Shown here in pieces: positions 14,090 to 19,737 of a stretch of 24,903 bases of DNA. Each line of letters opens with the position of its first letter. Position 1 is the first letter of the stretch. A program made the position numbers and the translations under genes. Origin of the DNA: a virus; the IMG/VR virus record IMGVR_UViG_3300045019_000155, positions 1-24,903 of that record. One strand, given 5' to 3'. The notes beneath the pieces were generated by a model, which was not told the origin of the DNA, did not search any database, and saw nothing but the letters and a program-made list of their open reading frames with translations.

Positions 14090-14295
14090 GAACCGCCCTG
14101 CGTGCTGTCTTGGAGGTCGGCGCAGCAAAAAGCCCGCCGGGTGGGGCGGGCTCTAGGCGCTCTGCGAGCGATGGGAAGATTCTGCCGGAGAACGCGCGCA
14201 AACACAAGGGCTTGCTCGCAGAGGATCAGATCGCTTTCCGCTATCGGATGGCCCTAAAGACAGTCCTCGGGTCGGAAAGAAACGGGCCACCCTGA
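14086..14295 (+). CDS. Possible 69-residue basic ORF coupled to the membrane protein
   Basis: An ORF begins by ATGA overlap with the two-span membrane gene and ends TGA at 14293-14295, within a strong hairpin at 14283-14304. The product starts MRTALRAVLEVG and is rich in Lys, Arg, Gly and Ser, with no recognised domain. Against it: the ORF contains the strong minus-strand terminator at 14127-14152 and a 10-bp long-range inverted repeat, which suggest that the DNA is structured rather than coding. In favour: the classic coupling signal and a terminator directly at its stop. It should be treated as an alternative reading of this stretch. Confidence 0.3.
   Translation: MRTALRAVLEVGAAKSPPGGAGSRRSASDGKILPENARKHKGLLAEDQIAFRYRMALKTVLGSERNGPP
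14127..14152 (-). terminator. Rho-independent terminator, minus strand
   Basis: Stem AGCCCGCC (14131-14138) pairs perfectly with GGCGGGCT (14145-14152) around a 6-base loop. On the minus strand it is followed by five T (complement of 14127-14131). This is a textbook intrinsic terminator for leftward transcription. It lies between the early operon and terS, so it could separate early from late transcription. Confidence 0.75.
14160..14223. repeat. 10-bp perfect inverted repeat with 44-base spacer
   Basis: CTCTGCGAGC at 14160-14169 is the exact reverse complement of GCTCGCAGAG at 14214-14223. Together with the terminators at 14127-14152 and 14283-14304, it makes this 180-base stretch unusually structured. 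It may be a long-range stem of a leftward RNA ending at the 14127 terminator. A weak leftward promoter-like pair (TTGTGT and CAGAAT, 17 bases apart) lies between the arms. Confidence 0.45.
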
Positions 14296-14304
14296 GGGGT
14301 GGCC
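14283..14304. terminator. Bidirectional terminator hairpin
   Basis: GGGCCACC (14283-14290) pairs with GGTGGCCC (14297-14304) around CTGAGG. On the minus strand GTTTCTTT follows directly; on the plus strand TATCAGTTTTA follows. It sits 9 bases after the stop of the zinc-ribbon gene and overlaps the stop of the possible 69-residue plus-strand ORF, the usual place for a shared terminator of convergent genes. Confidence 0.65.
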
Positions 14305-14313
14305 CTATCAGTT

Positions 14314-14541
14314 TTAGCCGGTCACTACGAGCGGGCGCCAACGGACCGGGCCCGCAAGCGGAGGGTGTTGATGGTGGTTCTGGGGCGGGAGGGGATCACC
14401 CTTATTGGCGGCGATCTCCCGGCCACAGCCGTCGCAGCGATAAATCCCTGAAAGGGGGACTGTCTGAGACGGGCCATACACGTAGTCAAAGGCGGGGCCG
14501 TTGCCGAAGCGGAGGTTTGCGGCTTGGTTGTAGACAGCCAT
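14314..14541 (-). CDS. Small zinc-ribbon-like protein
   Basis: A 75-residue protein starting MAVYNQAANLRFGNG. A metal-binding segment is visible: YRCDGCGRE with Cys36 and Cys39, then KGDPLPPQNHHQH with His56, His57 and His59, and a short strand VRWRPLVV at the end. CxxC plus a His cluster fits a one-site zinc ribbon. Proteins with the GDPLPPQNHHQH pattern occur in proteobacterial phages and chromosomes without a known function. It stands alone, separated from the early operon by about 300 bp and closed by its own terminator. A perfect 9-bp hairpin (14548-14569) directly precedes its start and includes the only purine-rich stretch that could be a ribosome-binding site. Confidence 0.75.
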   Translation of the reverse strand: MAVYNQAANLRFGNGPAFDYVYGPSQTVPLSGIYRCDGCGREIAANKGDPLPPQNHHQHPPLAGPVRWRPLVVTG

Positions 14542-14547
14542 GACGGC

Positions 14548-14569
14548 GGTCCCTTTCTGAAAAGGGACC
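14548..14569 (-). promoter_or_regulatory. Start-proximal hairpin covering the ribosome-binding site
   Basis: GGTCCCTTT (14548-14556) pairs perfectly with AAAGGGACC (14561-14569) around a 4-base loop. Read on the minus strand, the 3' arm carries AAAGGGACC and ends 6 bases before the ATG at 14541, so the likely Shine-Dalgarno AAAGGGA is fully paired. That could hold translation low until the helix opens. A -35-like TTGACT lies upstream (complement of 14579-14584) without a good -10. Confidence 0.5.
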
Positions 14570-14603
14570 CCTCAACCTAGTCAACACTCGCGATCCAACC
14601 CGG

Positions 14604-14632
14604 TTGTCAGGCTAATGTGGCGTGTGTATAAA
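14604..14632 (+). promoter_or_regulatory. Strong sigma70-type promoter for a small RNA
   Basis: TTGTCA at 14604-14609, exactly 17 bases, then TATAAA at 14627-14632. Each box is one base from consensus. Transcription would start near 14639 and run rightward. No plus-strand gene follows for nearly 6 kb, so the promoter seems to serve only the short terminated stretch described next. Confidence 0.7.
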
Positions 14633-14638
14633 CAAGTG

Positions 14639-14714
14639 CTTCTTGTGACGCGGGTTGAGAGGCCCGGGGTTGCAGATAAGCCTGCGGTGTGCGCTAACAC
14701 CCGCAGGCTTTTTC
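14639..14714 (+). ncRNA. Candidate phage small RNA, about 76 nt
   Basis: A short stretch lies between a near-consensus promoter (14604-14632) and a perfect intrinsic terminator (14679-14713), in a 296-bp region with no supported ORF. The predicted RNA has a GC-rich 5' half (CGGGTTGAGAGGCCCGGGG) and a 3' terminator hairpin. Just at the start, ACAAG-TGCTT-CTTGT (14632-14646) is a small inverted repeat that could be a 5' hairpin or an operator. No Rfam family is recognised by eye. It would be an orphan RNA on the strand opposite to both flanking genes; targets cannot be judged from the sequence. Confidence 0.6.
14679..14713 (+). terminator. Rho-independent terminator of the small RNA
   Basis: AGCCTGCGGTGT (14679-14690) pairs with ACACCCGCAGGCT (14697-14709), with a single bulged base and the 6-base loop GCGCTA, followed by a run of five T (14709-14713). 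It is the strongest plus-strand terminator in the window. Confidence 0.8.
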
Positions 14715-14837
14715 ATTCTAGGCCAAGCCGCACCGATTCTCCGAATCCTTACCAAGGACCTTCTGCCAGCTGCGACATTTTGTCGCGGCGCCTCTGGGCG
14801 GCGGTGCTTACAGCAGAGCGGTAGTGGAGTAGTGTGG
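14715..14837. other. Non-coding gap with three short palindromes
   Basis: No gene is supported here. Three small perfect inverted repeats, each with a 3-base centre, follow one another: GATTC-TCC-GAATC at 14735-14747, CCTT-ACC-AAGG at 14747-14757 and GCGACA-TTT-TGTCGC at 14772-14786. The last lies about 50 bases after the stop of the leftward DUF6456-like gene and could take part in ending that transcript. The others look more like protein-binding sites than terminators. Confidence 0.4.
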
Positions 14838-15368
14838 TCAGGCAGCAATTCGAGATCTGCTGTCCGAATTGAGCAGCAAATCCAACGCCACTCGTAGCAC
14901 CGCCTCCAGCTCGCCCGCCCGCCGGTCATTACCTCCCGCCAACTCTCGTAGCGTCCGCCCGGCGCCGCAGACGCCATCCATGACCGTCAGCATGTCGACC
15001 TGGCCGCGGAGAATTTCTGAGCGCGCCTGCTCCAGCCAAGCCTTAGACGCAGCCGAGGCGACGTAGGCGCTCTGCAGGCGCAGCCATGGCGCGCTTCCGC
15101 CGCACGATGCGCTGTCGTCGATGCACGAGCGGATCGAGACGCCCTGGGCGTCGCGGACAGCATCGCGCCACTGCTTAGCAGTCGAGATCTGCGTCGCCGT
15201 CAGGCGCCTCTTCTTGATCAGCCAGAGGAGGCCGTCTCGGTCCTGTGGCGGAGGGAGCTTGGCGACCTTCGGCGGCGCGTTCGGGTCGGCCGGCGCGTGG
15301 CGGGGGGCAACAGGTGCGATCTTCCGCGAGGCCCGCTTCTGGCGAGCACGTTCCGCCTTCGACGTCAT
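14838..15368 (-). CDS. DUF6456-like regulator, last gene of the early operon
   Basis: A 176-residue protein with a basic, disordered start (MTSKAERARQKRASRKI), a Pro/Ala linker, and a helical domain beginning DGLLWLIKKRRLTATQI. The C-terminal pattern DMLTVMDGVCGAGRTLRELAG then LRVALDLLL resembles the DUF6456 family (PF20057) of alphaproteobacterial and phage proteins, thought to be DNA-linked regulators. Its place, last in the early operon and upstream of terminators before the late genes, is where lambdoid phages keep their late activator Q; that role is my inference. ATG 15368 overlaps the upstream stop (ATGA). The first residues and their DNA are nearly identical to the start of the preceding gene. 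Confidence 0.65.
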   Translation of the reverse strand: MTSKAERARQKRASRKIAPVAPRHAPADPNAPPKVAKLPPPQDRDGLLWLIKKRRLTATQISTAKQWRDAVRDAQGVSIRSCIDDSASCGGSAPWLRLQSAYVASAASKAWLEQARSEILRGQVDMLTVMDGVCGAGRTLRELAGGNDRRAGELEAVLRVALDLLLNSDSRSRIAA

Positions 15369-15826
15369 TCCTCATCTCCCAGATCGTTCATGTGCCGATA
15401 GATGACGAGCTTTCGCAGTGCGGAGAGATACAGTTCCCACGATCTGCCGCGTAGCCGGCCAGTACGGAAAGCAATGCGATCAGGGGACCGCATAATTTCC
15501 ACAAGGGTGAGGTACTCGTCCCGCTCTAGCTCGCGCTCGACCAGCTTCAGTTGCTCCCGCGCGGCAGAAGCGCGCGTGGTGTCGGCAGACTTTAGATCTT
15601 GTCGCAAACGGCAGAACCACCTCCAGGCAGCGTCTTGCTTCTGCGTCGGTCCGCCGTCGTTCCAATCGCGCTGCCGCGTCCGTTCAAGCACTGGTTCTTC
15701 GGGCGCGGGGACGCTGCGACGCTCCTGGGCTCGTGCTTCCTCCTTGGCGATGGCGGCGCGGTATTCAGCCAGCGCCTGCTTTTGACCCGCCTTCCGCTTT
15801 CTCAGCCGTTCGGCCTTCGACGTCAT
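15365..15826 (-). CDS. Unknown basic early protein
   Basis: A 153-residue charged, mainly helical protein. It starts MTSKAERLRKRKAGQKQAL, has a likely coiled coil in the first 45 residues, then a segment WRWFCRLRQDLKSADT and a C-terminal half with ERDEYLTLVEIMRSPDRIAF. I recognise no domain. It overlaps both neighbours by ATGA (15823-15826 and 15365-15368), so it is tightly coupled within the early operon. The 21-bp block around its start codon (15808-15828) is repeated with one change at the start of the next gene (15350-15370), suggesting a copied translation start. A nucleic-acid-binding role is possible from charge alone. Confidence 0.65.
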   Translation of the reverse strand: MTSKAERLRKRKAGQKQALAEYRAAIAKEEARAQERRSVPAPEEPVLERTRQRDWNDGGPTQKQDAAWRWFCRLRQDLKSADTTRASAAREQLKLVERELERDEYLTLVEIMRSPDRIAFRTGRLRGRSWELYLSALRKLVIYRHMNDLGDEE

Positions 15827-16203
15827 TCTTCACCCTCGGCGAAAATCCTGACCATTCGGGCGACCCACGCCTGCCGTTTTGGCGGCATGGCCGCGACCAG
15901 CTCGACGATCTCCCGAAGGTCGCTCGTCACCCTCAGGCTGAGAGCGAGGGCGTCTTGCTCCCTTCCCAGTTCGCTTGGCGGAAAGAGGTCCACCGGGCTG
16001 ATCTTCAGCGCCTTGGCCATGTTGCAGAGGCGCGACGCCGATATCCGGTTGTGGCCGCGCTCGTACTTCTGGACCTGCTGGAAGGTGATGCCGACCGCAT
16101 CGCCGAGACCCGTCTGCGAAAGCCCTCTTGCCAAGCGGAAGGAGCGCAGGCGCGCGCCCACTTCCACGTCGACCGGATCTGGATTCAGGTTGTCCCCGCT
16201 CAT
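15823..16203 (-). CDS. XRE-family transcription regulator
   Basis: A 126-residue protein with a classic HTH_3 domain at about residues 16-72: VGARLRSFRLARGLSQTGLG, DAVGITFQQVQKYERGHNRI and SASRLCNMAKAL. A helical tail of about 50 residues ending MVRIFAEGEE follows. This two-part form is typical of alphaproteobacterial XRE regulators. I chose ATG 16203, which overlaps the stop of the nuclease gene (ATGA), over an Arg/Pro-rich upstream extension. It sits late in the early operon, not at the immunity region, so it is more likely a delayed-early or host-linked regulator than the lysogeny repressor. Confidence 0.85.
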   Translation of the reverse strand: MSGDNLNPDPVDVEVGARLRSFRLARGLSQTGLGDAVGITFQQVQKYERGHNRISASRLCNMAKALKISPVDLFPPSELGREQDALALSLRVTSDLREIVELVAAMPPKRQAWVARMVRIFAEGEE

Positions 16204-16622
16204 CGGGTTCCTCGCGAATAGTAGCCTCTGGAGAATTTCGGCAGGTCGATCGCATGACCCTGGCGCACGAGCTGGGCGGCGACGTCTCGCTGGCCGATCC
16301 AGCACTGCGCCACGATGCGGTCGTAGCTCTTCCCCCGGCGCTTGCAGACCAGCGTCTGGCCGGCGGTGATGTTGGCGAGCGCCCTGGTGGCCCGGAGGCC
16401 GCCAGGCGCATTCCGCTCAGGCGCGTCGATCCCCCAGAGGCGGATCTTGAGATTGCCGTCGCAGCGGAAGGTGTCGCCGTCGGTGATGCCGGGCGAGGCG
16501 CAGAGGATCAGGTTCTCCTGCGCAGTCGCAGGCTCGCTCAGTCCGAGCGTGACGACGGCGGCTCCGGCCATTGCGGCAAGCCTTGCGCCAGCCAAAATGC
16601 TGCTGGCTCGTAGAGCGTCCAC
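16200..16622 (-). CDS. Secreted staphylococcal nuclease-like protein
   Basis: A 140-residue thermonuclease (SNase fold) with an N-terminal export signal. From GTG 16622 the first 34 residues form a signal peptide ending ATAQ. The SNase motifs follow: DGDT at 48-51, RLWGIDAPE at 61-69 (catalytic Arg61 and Glu69) and YDR near 100-102 (Arg102). The domain is on the short side and ends soon after the C-terminal helix. An in-frame ATG at 16802 overlaps the O-like stop but would add a non-coding-looking segment. ATG 16571 would leave a signal without positive charge. The 5' part overlaps a 60-residue ORF in another frame. An exported nuclease could degrade competing or host-released DNA; this is inference. 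Confidence 0.75.
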   Translation of the reverse strand: MDALRASSILAGARLAAMAGAAVVTLGLSEPATAQENLILCASPGITDGDTFRCDGNLKIRLWGIDAPERNAPGGLRATRALANITAGQTLVCKRRGKSYDRIVAQCWIGQRDVAAQLVRQGHAIDLPKFSRGYYSRGTR

Positions 16623-16720
16623 ATCGGTTGCGGCGGGCCGGCTGGGAGCGGACGCACGATCTTGTTCGGATCCACGCTGTCCCTCTCGCAAAGCCAACAT
16701 GCCAAGTCCTTCACCATCAT
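16538..16720 (-). CDS. 60-residue Trp/Pro-rich early protein
   Basis: A short ORF with the best ribosome-binding site in the early operon: AAAGGAG six bases before the first of two ATG codons at 16720. The product begins MMVKDLACWLCERDSVDP, has Trp-rich segments (MWTLYEPAAFWLAQGL) and ends WPEPPSSRSD. There is no domain that I recognise. The two Cys (WLC and ACW) are not in a metal pattern. It overlaps the nuclease start by about 85 bp in another frame, so both could be translated from one message with the nuclease start reached by coupling. The gap 16721-16798 before it holds nothing else. Confidence 0.6.
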   Translation of the reverse strand: MMVKDLACWLCERDSVDPNKIVRPLPAGPPQPMWTLYEPAAFWLAQGLPQWPEPPSSRSD

Positions 16721-16798
16721 TTGGTTCTCCTTTCCAGCCCCACTTTAGCCGGACGTCAGGGCCGCTCAGGACGGCGCGGATCGCAGTCGTAGACCTGC

Positions 16799-17890
16799 TC
16801 ATGCGGCGATCCCCTCGACCTGCGCGGCCATCGTGGATGCTCCCGGCACGAGGTGCGGGGGAACGCGACAGCCGGGGCGGCCGGGCTCGGGGCCGAGGCG
16901 CGCATCCCAGCGCCCCTGGTCGGCCCAAAGGCTGATCGCGATTGCCCAGCGATCCTCGTCCCAGTCCGCACCAAGCTCGCCGGTCGCGGCAGTCGCCCAC
17001 TGCTCGAAGGTTCGATCCTTCAGCCACAGGTGCAGGCCTGGTCCGCCGGTGCGCTTCAGGTCGGGATCGGCCGCCAGGTAGGCGAGCAGCCCGGCAACGA
17101 TCGACGCGGGTTCGGCTACCAGCTTGGCTTTCCGCCACTCGGCCCAAGCCTTGGATTTCGATTTCGCTCGGCGACGCATCTCCGGCGTGGAGATTTCCCA
17201 CAGCTTGGCGAAGTCCGGGTCAGCCTCCCATGGCTGACCGGCAGGCGGCTTGGTCGCGCTCGGCGGAGCCGGTGCGACAGAGGCGTTAGCCTCTACTACT
17301 AATATCCCTGTCCCTGTCCCTGTCTCTTGGATGGCGTTTCCCGAGGGACATCGCGTCCCTGTCCCTGGGGACGCCGCTTCATGTCCCTGGGGACACGCGT
17401 CGATGTCCCTAGGGACATCTGCGGGACCAACGCTGTGTGTCCCCGCCAGATACTCCTCGAATGTCGGCAGCGGTTGGTCGGCGCCGGTTCGTTGGTTCTG
17501 CTTCTTGATCCGGGCGCATTCGGTCCGCCAGCGCTGCTGGAGCTTGCTCTCCCACGCCGTGCGAGCCTGCTCGGCGACGACCGGGTGATAGAGGCGTCCG
17601 TCCGAGCAGAGCACGAAGCCGCGGAGCGCGCCTGCCTTGTGCTTCTTGAAGGTCTTCACGTCCCGCCCTAGGCCGATCAGCCGCGTCAACACGGCGTCGT
17701 TGTCCGGGAGCGACGCCGCCGGGATCTGGTGCCAGGACGCCGCCCACAGGAGGAGAGCATACCAGCACGCTTCAGGTTCTTCCTCGCTGGCCAGATCGCT
17801 GTCGCGCAGGCGTGCGACGTGGAGCGGCATGAAGGGGAAGTCCTGAAGGTCGCAATCGACCGGGGTCATGGGTTCGGCAAGCACGGTCAC
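16799..17890 (-). CDS. O-like replication protein with DUF1376 domain
   Basis: A 363-residue replication protein. The first 110 or so residues are DUF1376 (PF07120): DCDLQDFPFMPLHVARLRDSD, EACWYALLLWAASWHQIPA and GFVLCSDGRLYHPVVAEQA. A Gly/Pro/Thr-rich linker follows (about 155-215), then a C-terminal helical part around STPEMRRRAKSKSKAWAEWR and LHLWLKDRTFEQW. DUF1376 proteins occur next to DnaB in phage early operons as origin-binding or helicase-loading factors. The start is GTG 17890, overlapping the DnaB stop (GTGA). The DNA for the linker holds regularly spaced palindromes (17338-17416) that look like an origin within the initiator gene, as in lambda O. Confidence 0.85.
   Translation of the reverse strand: MTVLAEPMTPVDCDLQDFPFMPLHVARLRDSDLASEEEPEACWYALLLWAASWHQIPAASLPDNDAVLTRLIGLGRDVKTFKKHKAGALRGFVLCSDGRLYHPVVAEQARTAWESKLQQRWRTECARIKKQNQRTGADQPLPTFEEYLAGTHSVGPADVPRDIDACPQGHEAASPGTGTRCPSGNAIQETGTGTGILVVEANASVAPAPPSATKPPAGQPWEADPDFAKLWEISTPEMRRRAKSKSKAWAEWRKAKLVAEPASIVAGLLAYLAADPDLKRTGGPGLHLWLKDRTFEQWATAATGELGADWDEDRWAIAISLWADQGRWDARLGPEPGRPGCRVPPHLVPGASTMAAQVEGIAA
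17338..17416. repeat. Palindromic iterons, candidate replication origin
   Basis: Three copies of the 12-bp palindrome GTCCC-TR-GGGAC sit at 17361-17372, 17383-17394 and 17405-17416, at an exact 22-bp period. A degenerate copy, TTCCC-GA-GGGAC, lies at 17338-17349. The last perfect copy extends to the 16-bp palindrome ATGTCCCTAGGGACAT (17403-17418). Three tandem TCCCTG hexamers (17305-17322) and a short A/T-richer patch (17287-17306) lie on the minus-strand downstream side. The array is inside the linker-coding part of the O-like gene. Lambda, with four iterons inside gene O, is the precedent. Confidence 0.65.
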
Positions 17891-19299
17891 GACTGCCAGC
17901 TCCTAACGGCCGACGAAGCGATGTCGCAGTAGGTCAGCACCTCGCCCAATGGGCCGTGGCTGTTCTTCCCCACTATCCAATACATCTTTCTCTCGACGGC
18001 CTTCAGTTTTTGAAGGCGTTCACACTCCTGATCGAAGGTCTCCCCGTCGGCCGGCGGGCGCAGGTAGTACTCCGGGCGGTAGATGAAGATGACCTGGCGG
18101 GCGTCCTCCTCAAGCTCGCCGGCTTGGCGCAGGTCACTGAGCTGCGGGCGTTTGTCCTCGCGGCTCTCGACGCCCCGGTTGAGCTGTACGAGCCCGACAA
18201 CGGGCACGCCGAGCCGCTTGGCCATTTCGCCGACCTGCCCGGAGATGTCCGCCACCTCTGCGTGACGCGCGCCGCGCCGGTCGACGGGAGGGCGGACCTT
18301 TCCAAGGTGGTCGATGATCACGGGGCCTGGGCGAATGCCTTGGTTCCGCCAGCGGCGATGCTGCCTGCGGGCAGCCGCCTCCATCTGGGCGACGGTCAGG
18401 CCTGGCCGAACGTCCGTGAAGAGAGGCCACGCCTCGACGGTGTTGGTCGCCGCATCCAAGCGCGCCCATTGCTGCGGGTGCAGCATGTTCCGGCGAGCCA
18501 GATCGGGAGTCGGGTTGCAGCGCTCGGAGAACGCGCCGTAGTGCGACGCCTCCCGATCAAACGCCACGTCGGCCGCCAGGCGCATCCCGAGCGGGTCCGC
18601 ATCCATCTCCAGGGAGAAGAAGCAAACGCCCAGACCCTGGGACGCATTAGCCCTGGCGATGGTGAGGCCAGCGACCGTTTTCCCCATGCCCGTGCGTGCA
18701 GCGACCCAGGTCGCTTCACCCGCATTGAGCCCGCCCACGAACTCGTCGACCTCGCGAACACCCAAGGGGAACGCGATGGCGCCGGATCGACGGCGCGTAT
18801 TGGCGATGGCGTTGCGAACCATGTCGCCGGCCGAGATCCACTTCTCGGCGATCGTGGACGACTTGGCGACCTCGGCAGCGCCAGCCTCCAGCTCGCTCAG
18901 CAGATCGACGTAGCTGCCGCTCGCGGTGTCTTTGATCTTGGGGGAAAGGCCGTCGAGCACGCCAAGCAGAGCGCGTCGGCCCGCTCGGTCTGCGACGGCC
19001 TCGATGTGATCGCCCACGCCGAAGGTGCTCGCTCGATCCCACAGGGACCAGAGCTGATCGTAGCCGCCCCACGCCTTGAAGCCGGCGTGCTCCCCCAGGC
19101 GGTCGCGAACGATCTCCGGCGTTGGCGCGCCGCCAGAGCGAACGACCTTGATGACCGCGGCCCAGATATCTCCGTGGACGGGATCTCCGAAGTGCTCCGG
19201 CTGAAGGCGCTCAATGGCCGCCTCGCACTCGCCGGGCGCGTACATCGTCGCGGCGATCACCGCGACTTCGCTCTCGAAACTGAAGAGGCTGCTCTCCAT
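17887..19299 (-). CDS. dnaB: Replicative DNA helicase, DnaB family
   Basis: A 470-residue DnaB-type hexameric helicase that would unwind the phage replication fork. The N-terminal domain begins SFESEVAVIAATMY (residues 7-20), the region that binds primase and loaders. A linker follows to about residue 175, then the RecA-like motor: Walker A ARTGMGKT at 201-208, FFSLEMDADPLGMRLAADV for the DnaB motif, Walker B VIIDHLG, LVQLNRGVESR, and SDLRQAGELEEDARQVIFIY near the C-terminus. The length is typical. It starts at ATG 19299 sharing a base with the upstream stop (TGATG) and overlaps the O-like gene by GTGA, so helicase and loader are coupled. Confidence 0.93.
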   Translation of the reverse strand: MESSLFSFESEVAVIAATMYAPGECEAAIERLQPEHFGDPVHGDIWAAVIKVVRSGGAPTPEIVRDRLGEHAGFKAWGGYDQLWSLWDRASTFGVGDHIEAVADRAGRRALLGVLDGLSPKIKDTASGSYVDLLSELEAGAAEVAKSSTIAEKWISAGDMVRNAIANTRRRSGAIAFPLGVREVDEFVGGLNAGEATWVAARTGMGKTVAGLTIARANASQGLGVCFFSLEMDADPLGMRLAADVAFDREASHYGAFSERCNPTPDLARRNMLHPQQWARLDAATNTVEAWPLFTDVRPGLTVAQMEAAARRQHRRWRNQGIRPGPVIIDHLGKVRPPVDRRGARHAEVADISGQVGEMAKRLGVPVVGLVQLNRGVESREDKRPQLSDLRQAGELEEDARQVIFIYRPEYYLRPPADGETFDQECERLQKLKAVERKMYWIVGKNSHGPLGEVLTYCDIASSAVRSWQS

Positions 19300-19583
19300 C
19301 AGGCGGCCCCCGTCGGGTCGGTGGGGGCGCTCTCGGGCAGGACCCCGCGAACCTTGCTGGCGCGAAGTTCCGCCGCGTAGATCTCAAGCCGCGACGCGGC
19401 CTGTTCCGACCCAATGTAGTGCGCGATACGGATGACAGCCGTGCGGACAAGCAGCCACAAGCCGCTCCAGGTCTCGCCGGGGCGGCGCAGCGACACCTCT
19501 ACATCCGCGACCAAGTCGTGGGCTTGCTGCAGGCGATTGGCCTCGATGCCGGGGCGACCGCTGAAACGAACGATGTCACCCAC
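19299..19583 (-). CDS. Unknown small early protein
   Basis: A 94-residue, mainly helical protein. It opens MGDIVRFSGRPGIEANRLQQ, continues with AHDLVADVEVSLRRPGETWS and a central hydrophobic helix (GLWLLVRTAVIRIAHYIG), and ends in a Pro/Thr-rich tail. I recognise no family. It overlaps the preceding 53-residue gene by 8 bp and shares a base with the DnaB ATG, so it is firmly inside the early operon. A role linked to replication is suggested only by position directly in front of the helicase. Confidence 0.65.
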   Translation of the reverse strand: MGDIVRFSGRPGIEANRLQQAHDLVADVEVSLRRPGETWSGLWLLVRTAVIRIAHYIGSEQAASRLEIYAAELRASKVRGVLPESAPTDPTGAA

Positions 19584-19737
19584 GGATCGCCCTCCGGCGC
19601 ATCTGCTCGGCCTTGCGAACCATCCGCACGCCCAAGGCGGCGCACGGTTCAGTCCAGGCGTTAAGCTGCTGGCCGATCCATGCCAGGATCGCGGCGGCGA
19701 TCAGGGTGCAGTTTCGTCCGAAGGCGGTGGAGTTCAC
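19576..19737 (-). CDS. 53-residue protein with one hydrophobic segment
   Basis: Read from GTG 19737, the product begins MNSTAFGRNCTLIAAAILAW, has one hydrophobic helix (about residues 10-22), and then a basic helical end VRMVRKAEQMRRRAIRG. AGGGAG seven bases upstream makes this GTG credible. A longer in-frame reading to 19857 is Pro/Arg/Ser-rich shadow. It overlaps the 3' end of the HTH-like gene (19661-20068) by 77 bp in a different frame. Possible roles include a small membrane-anchored early protein, but nothing specific is visible. Confidence 0.5.
   Translation of the reverse strand: MNSTAFGRNCTLIAAAILAWIGQQLNAWTEPCAALGVRMVRKAEQMRRRAIRG

Noticed and set aside
13636-14295. 219-residue plus-strand ORF spanning terS and the gap
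   Set aside because: Its first half is antisense to terS; only the small in-gap ORFs have any support.
14153-14341. 62-residue minus-strand ORF ending at the 14127-14152 terminator
   Set aside because: Ser/Arg/Pro-rich, no ribosome-binding site, and overlaps the zinc-ribbon gene; coincidence with the terminator judged accidental.
16756-16974. 72-residue minus-strand ORF after the O-like gene
   Set aside because: Most of it is the O-like gene read in another frame and only about 14 codons lie outside; no usable start in that part.
17290-17450. CRISPR-like or simple tandem repeat in the O-like gene
   Set aside because: Units are 12-bp palindromes at 22-bp spacing within a coding frame, without spacers of CRISPR length; the iteron reading is better.
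17956-19380. 474-residue plus-strand ORF
   Set aside because: Exactly antisense to dnaB; long open antisense frames are expected in GC-rich genes.
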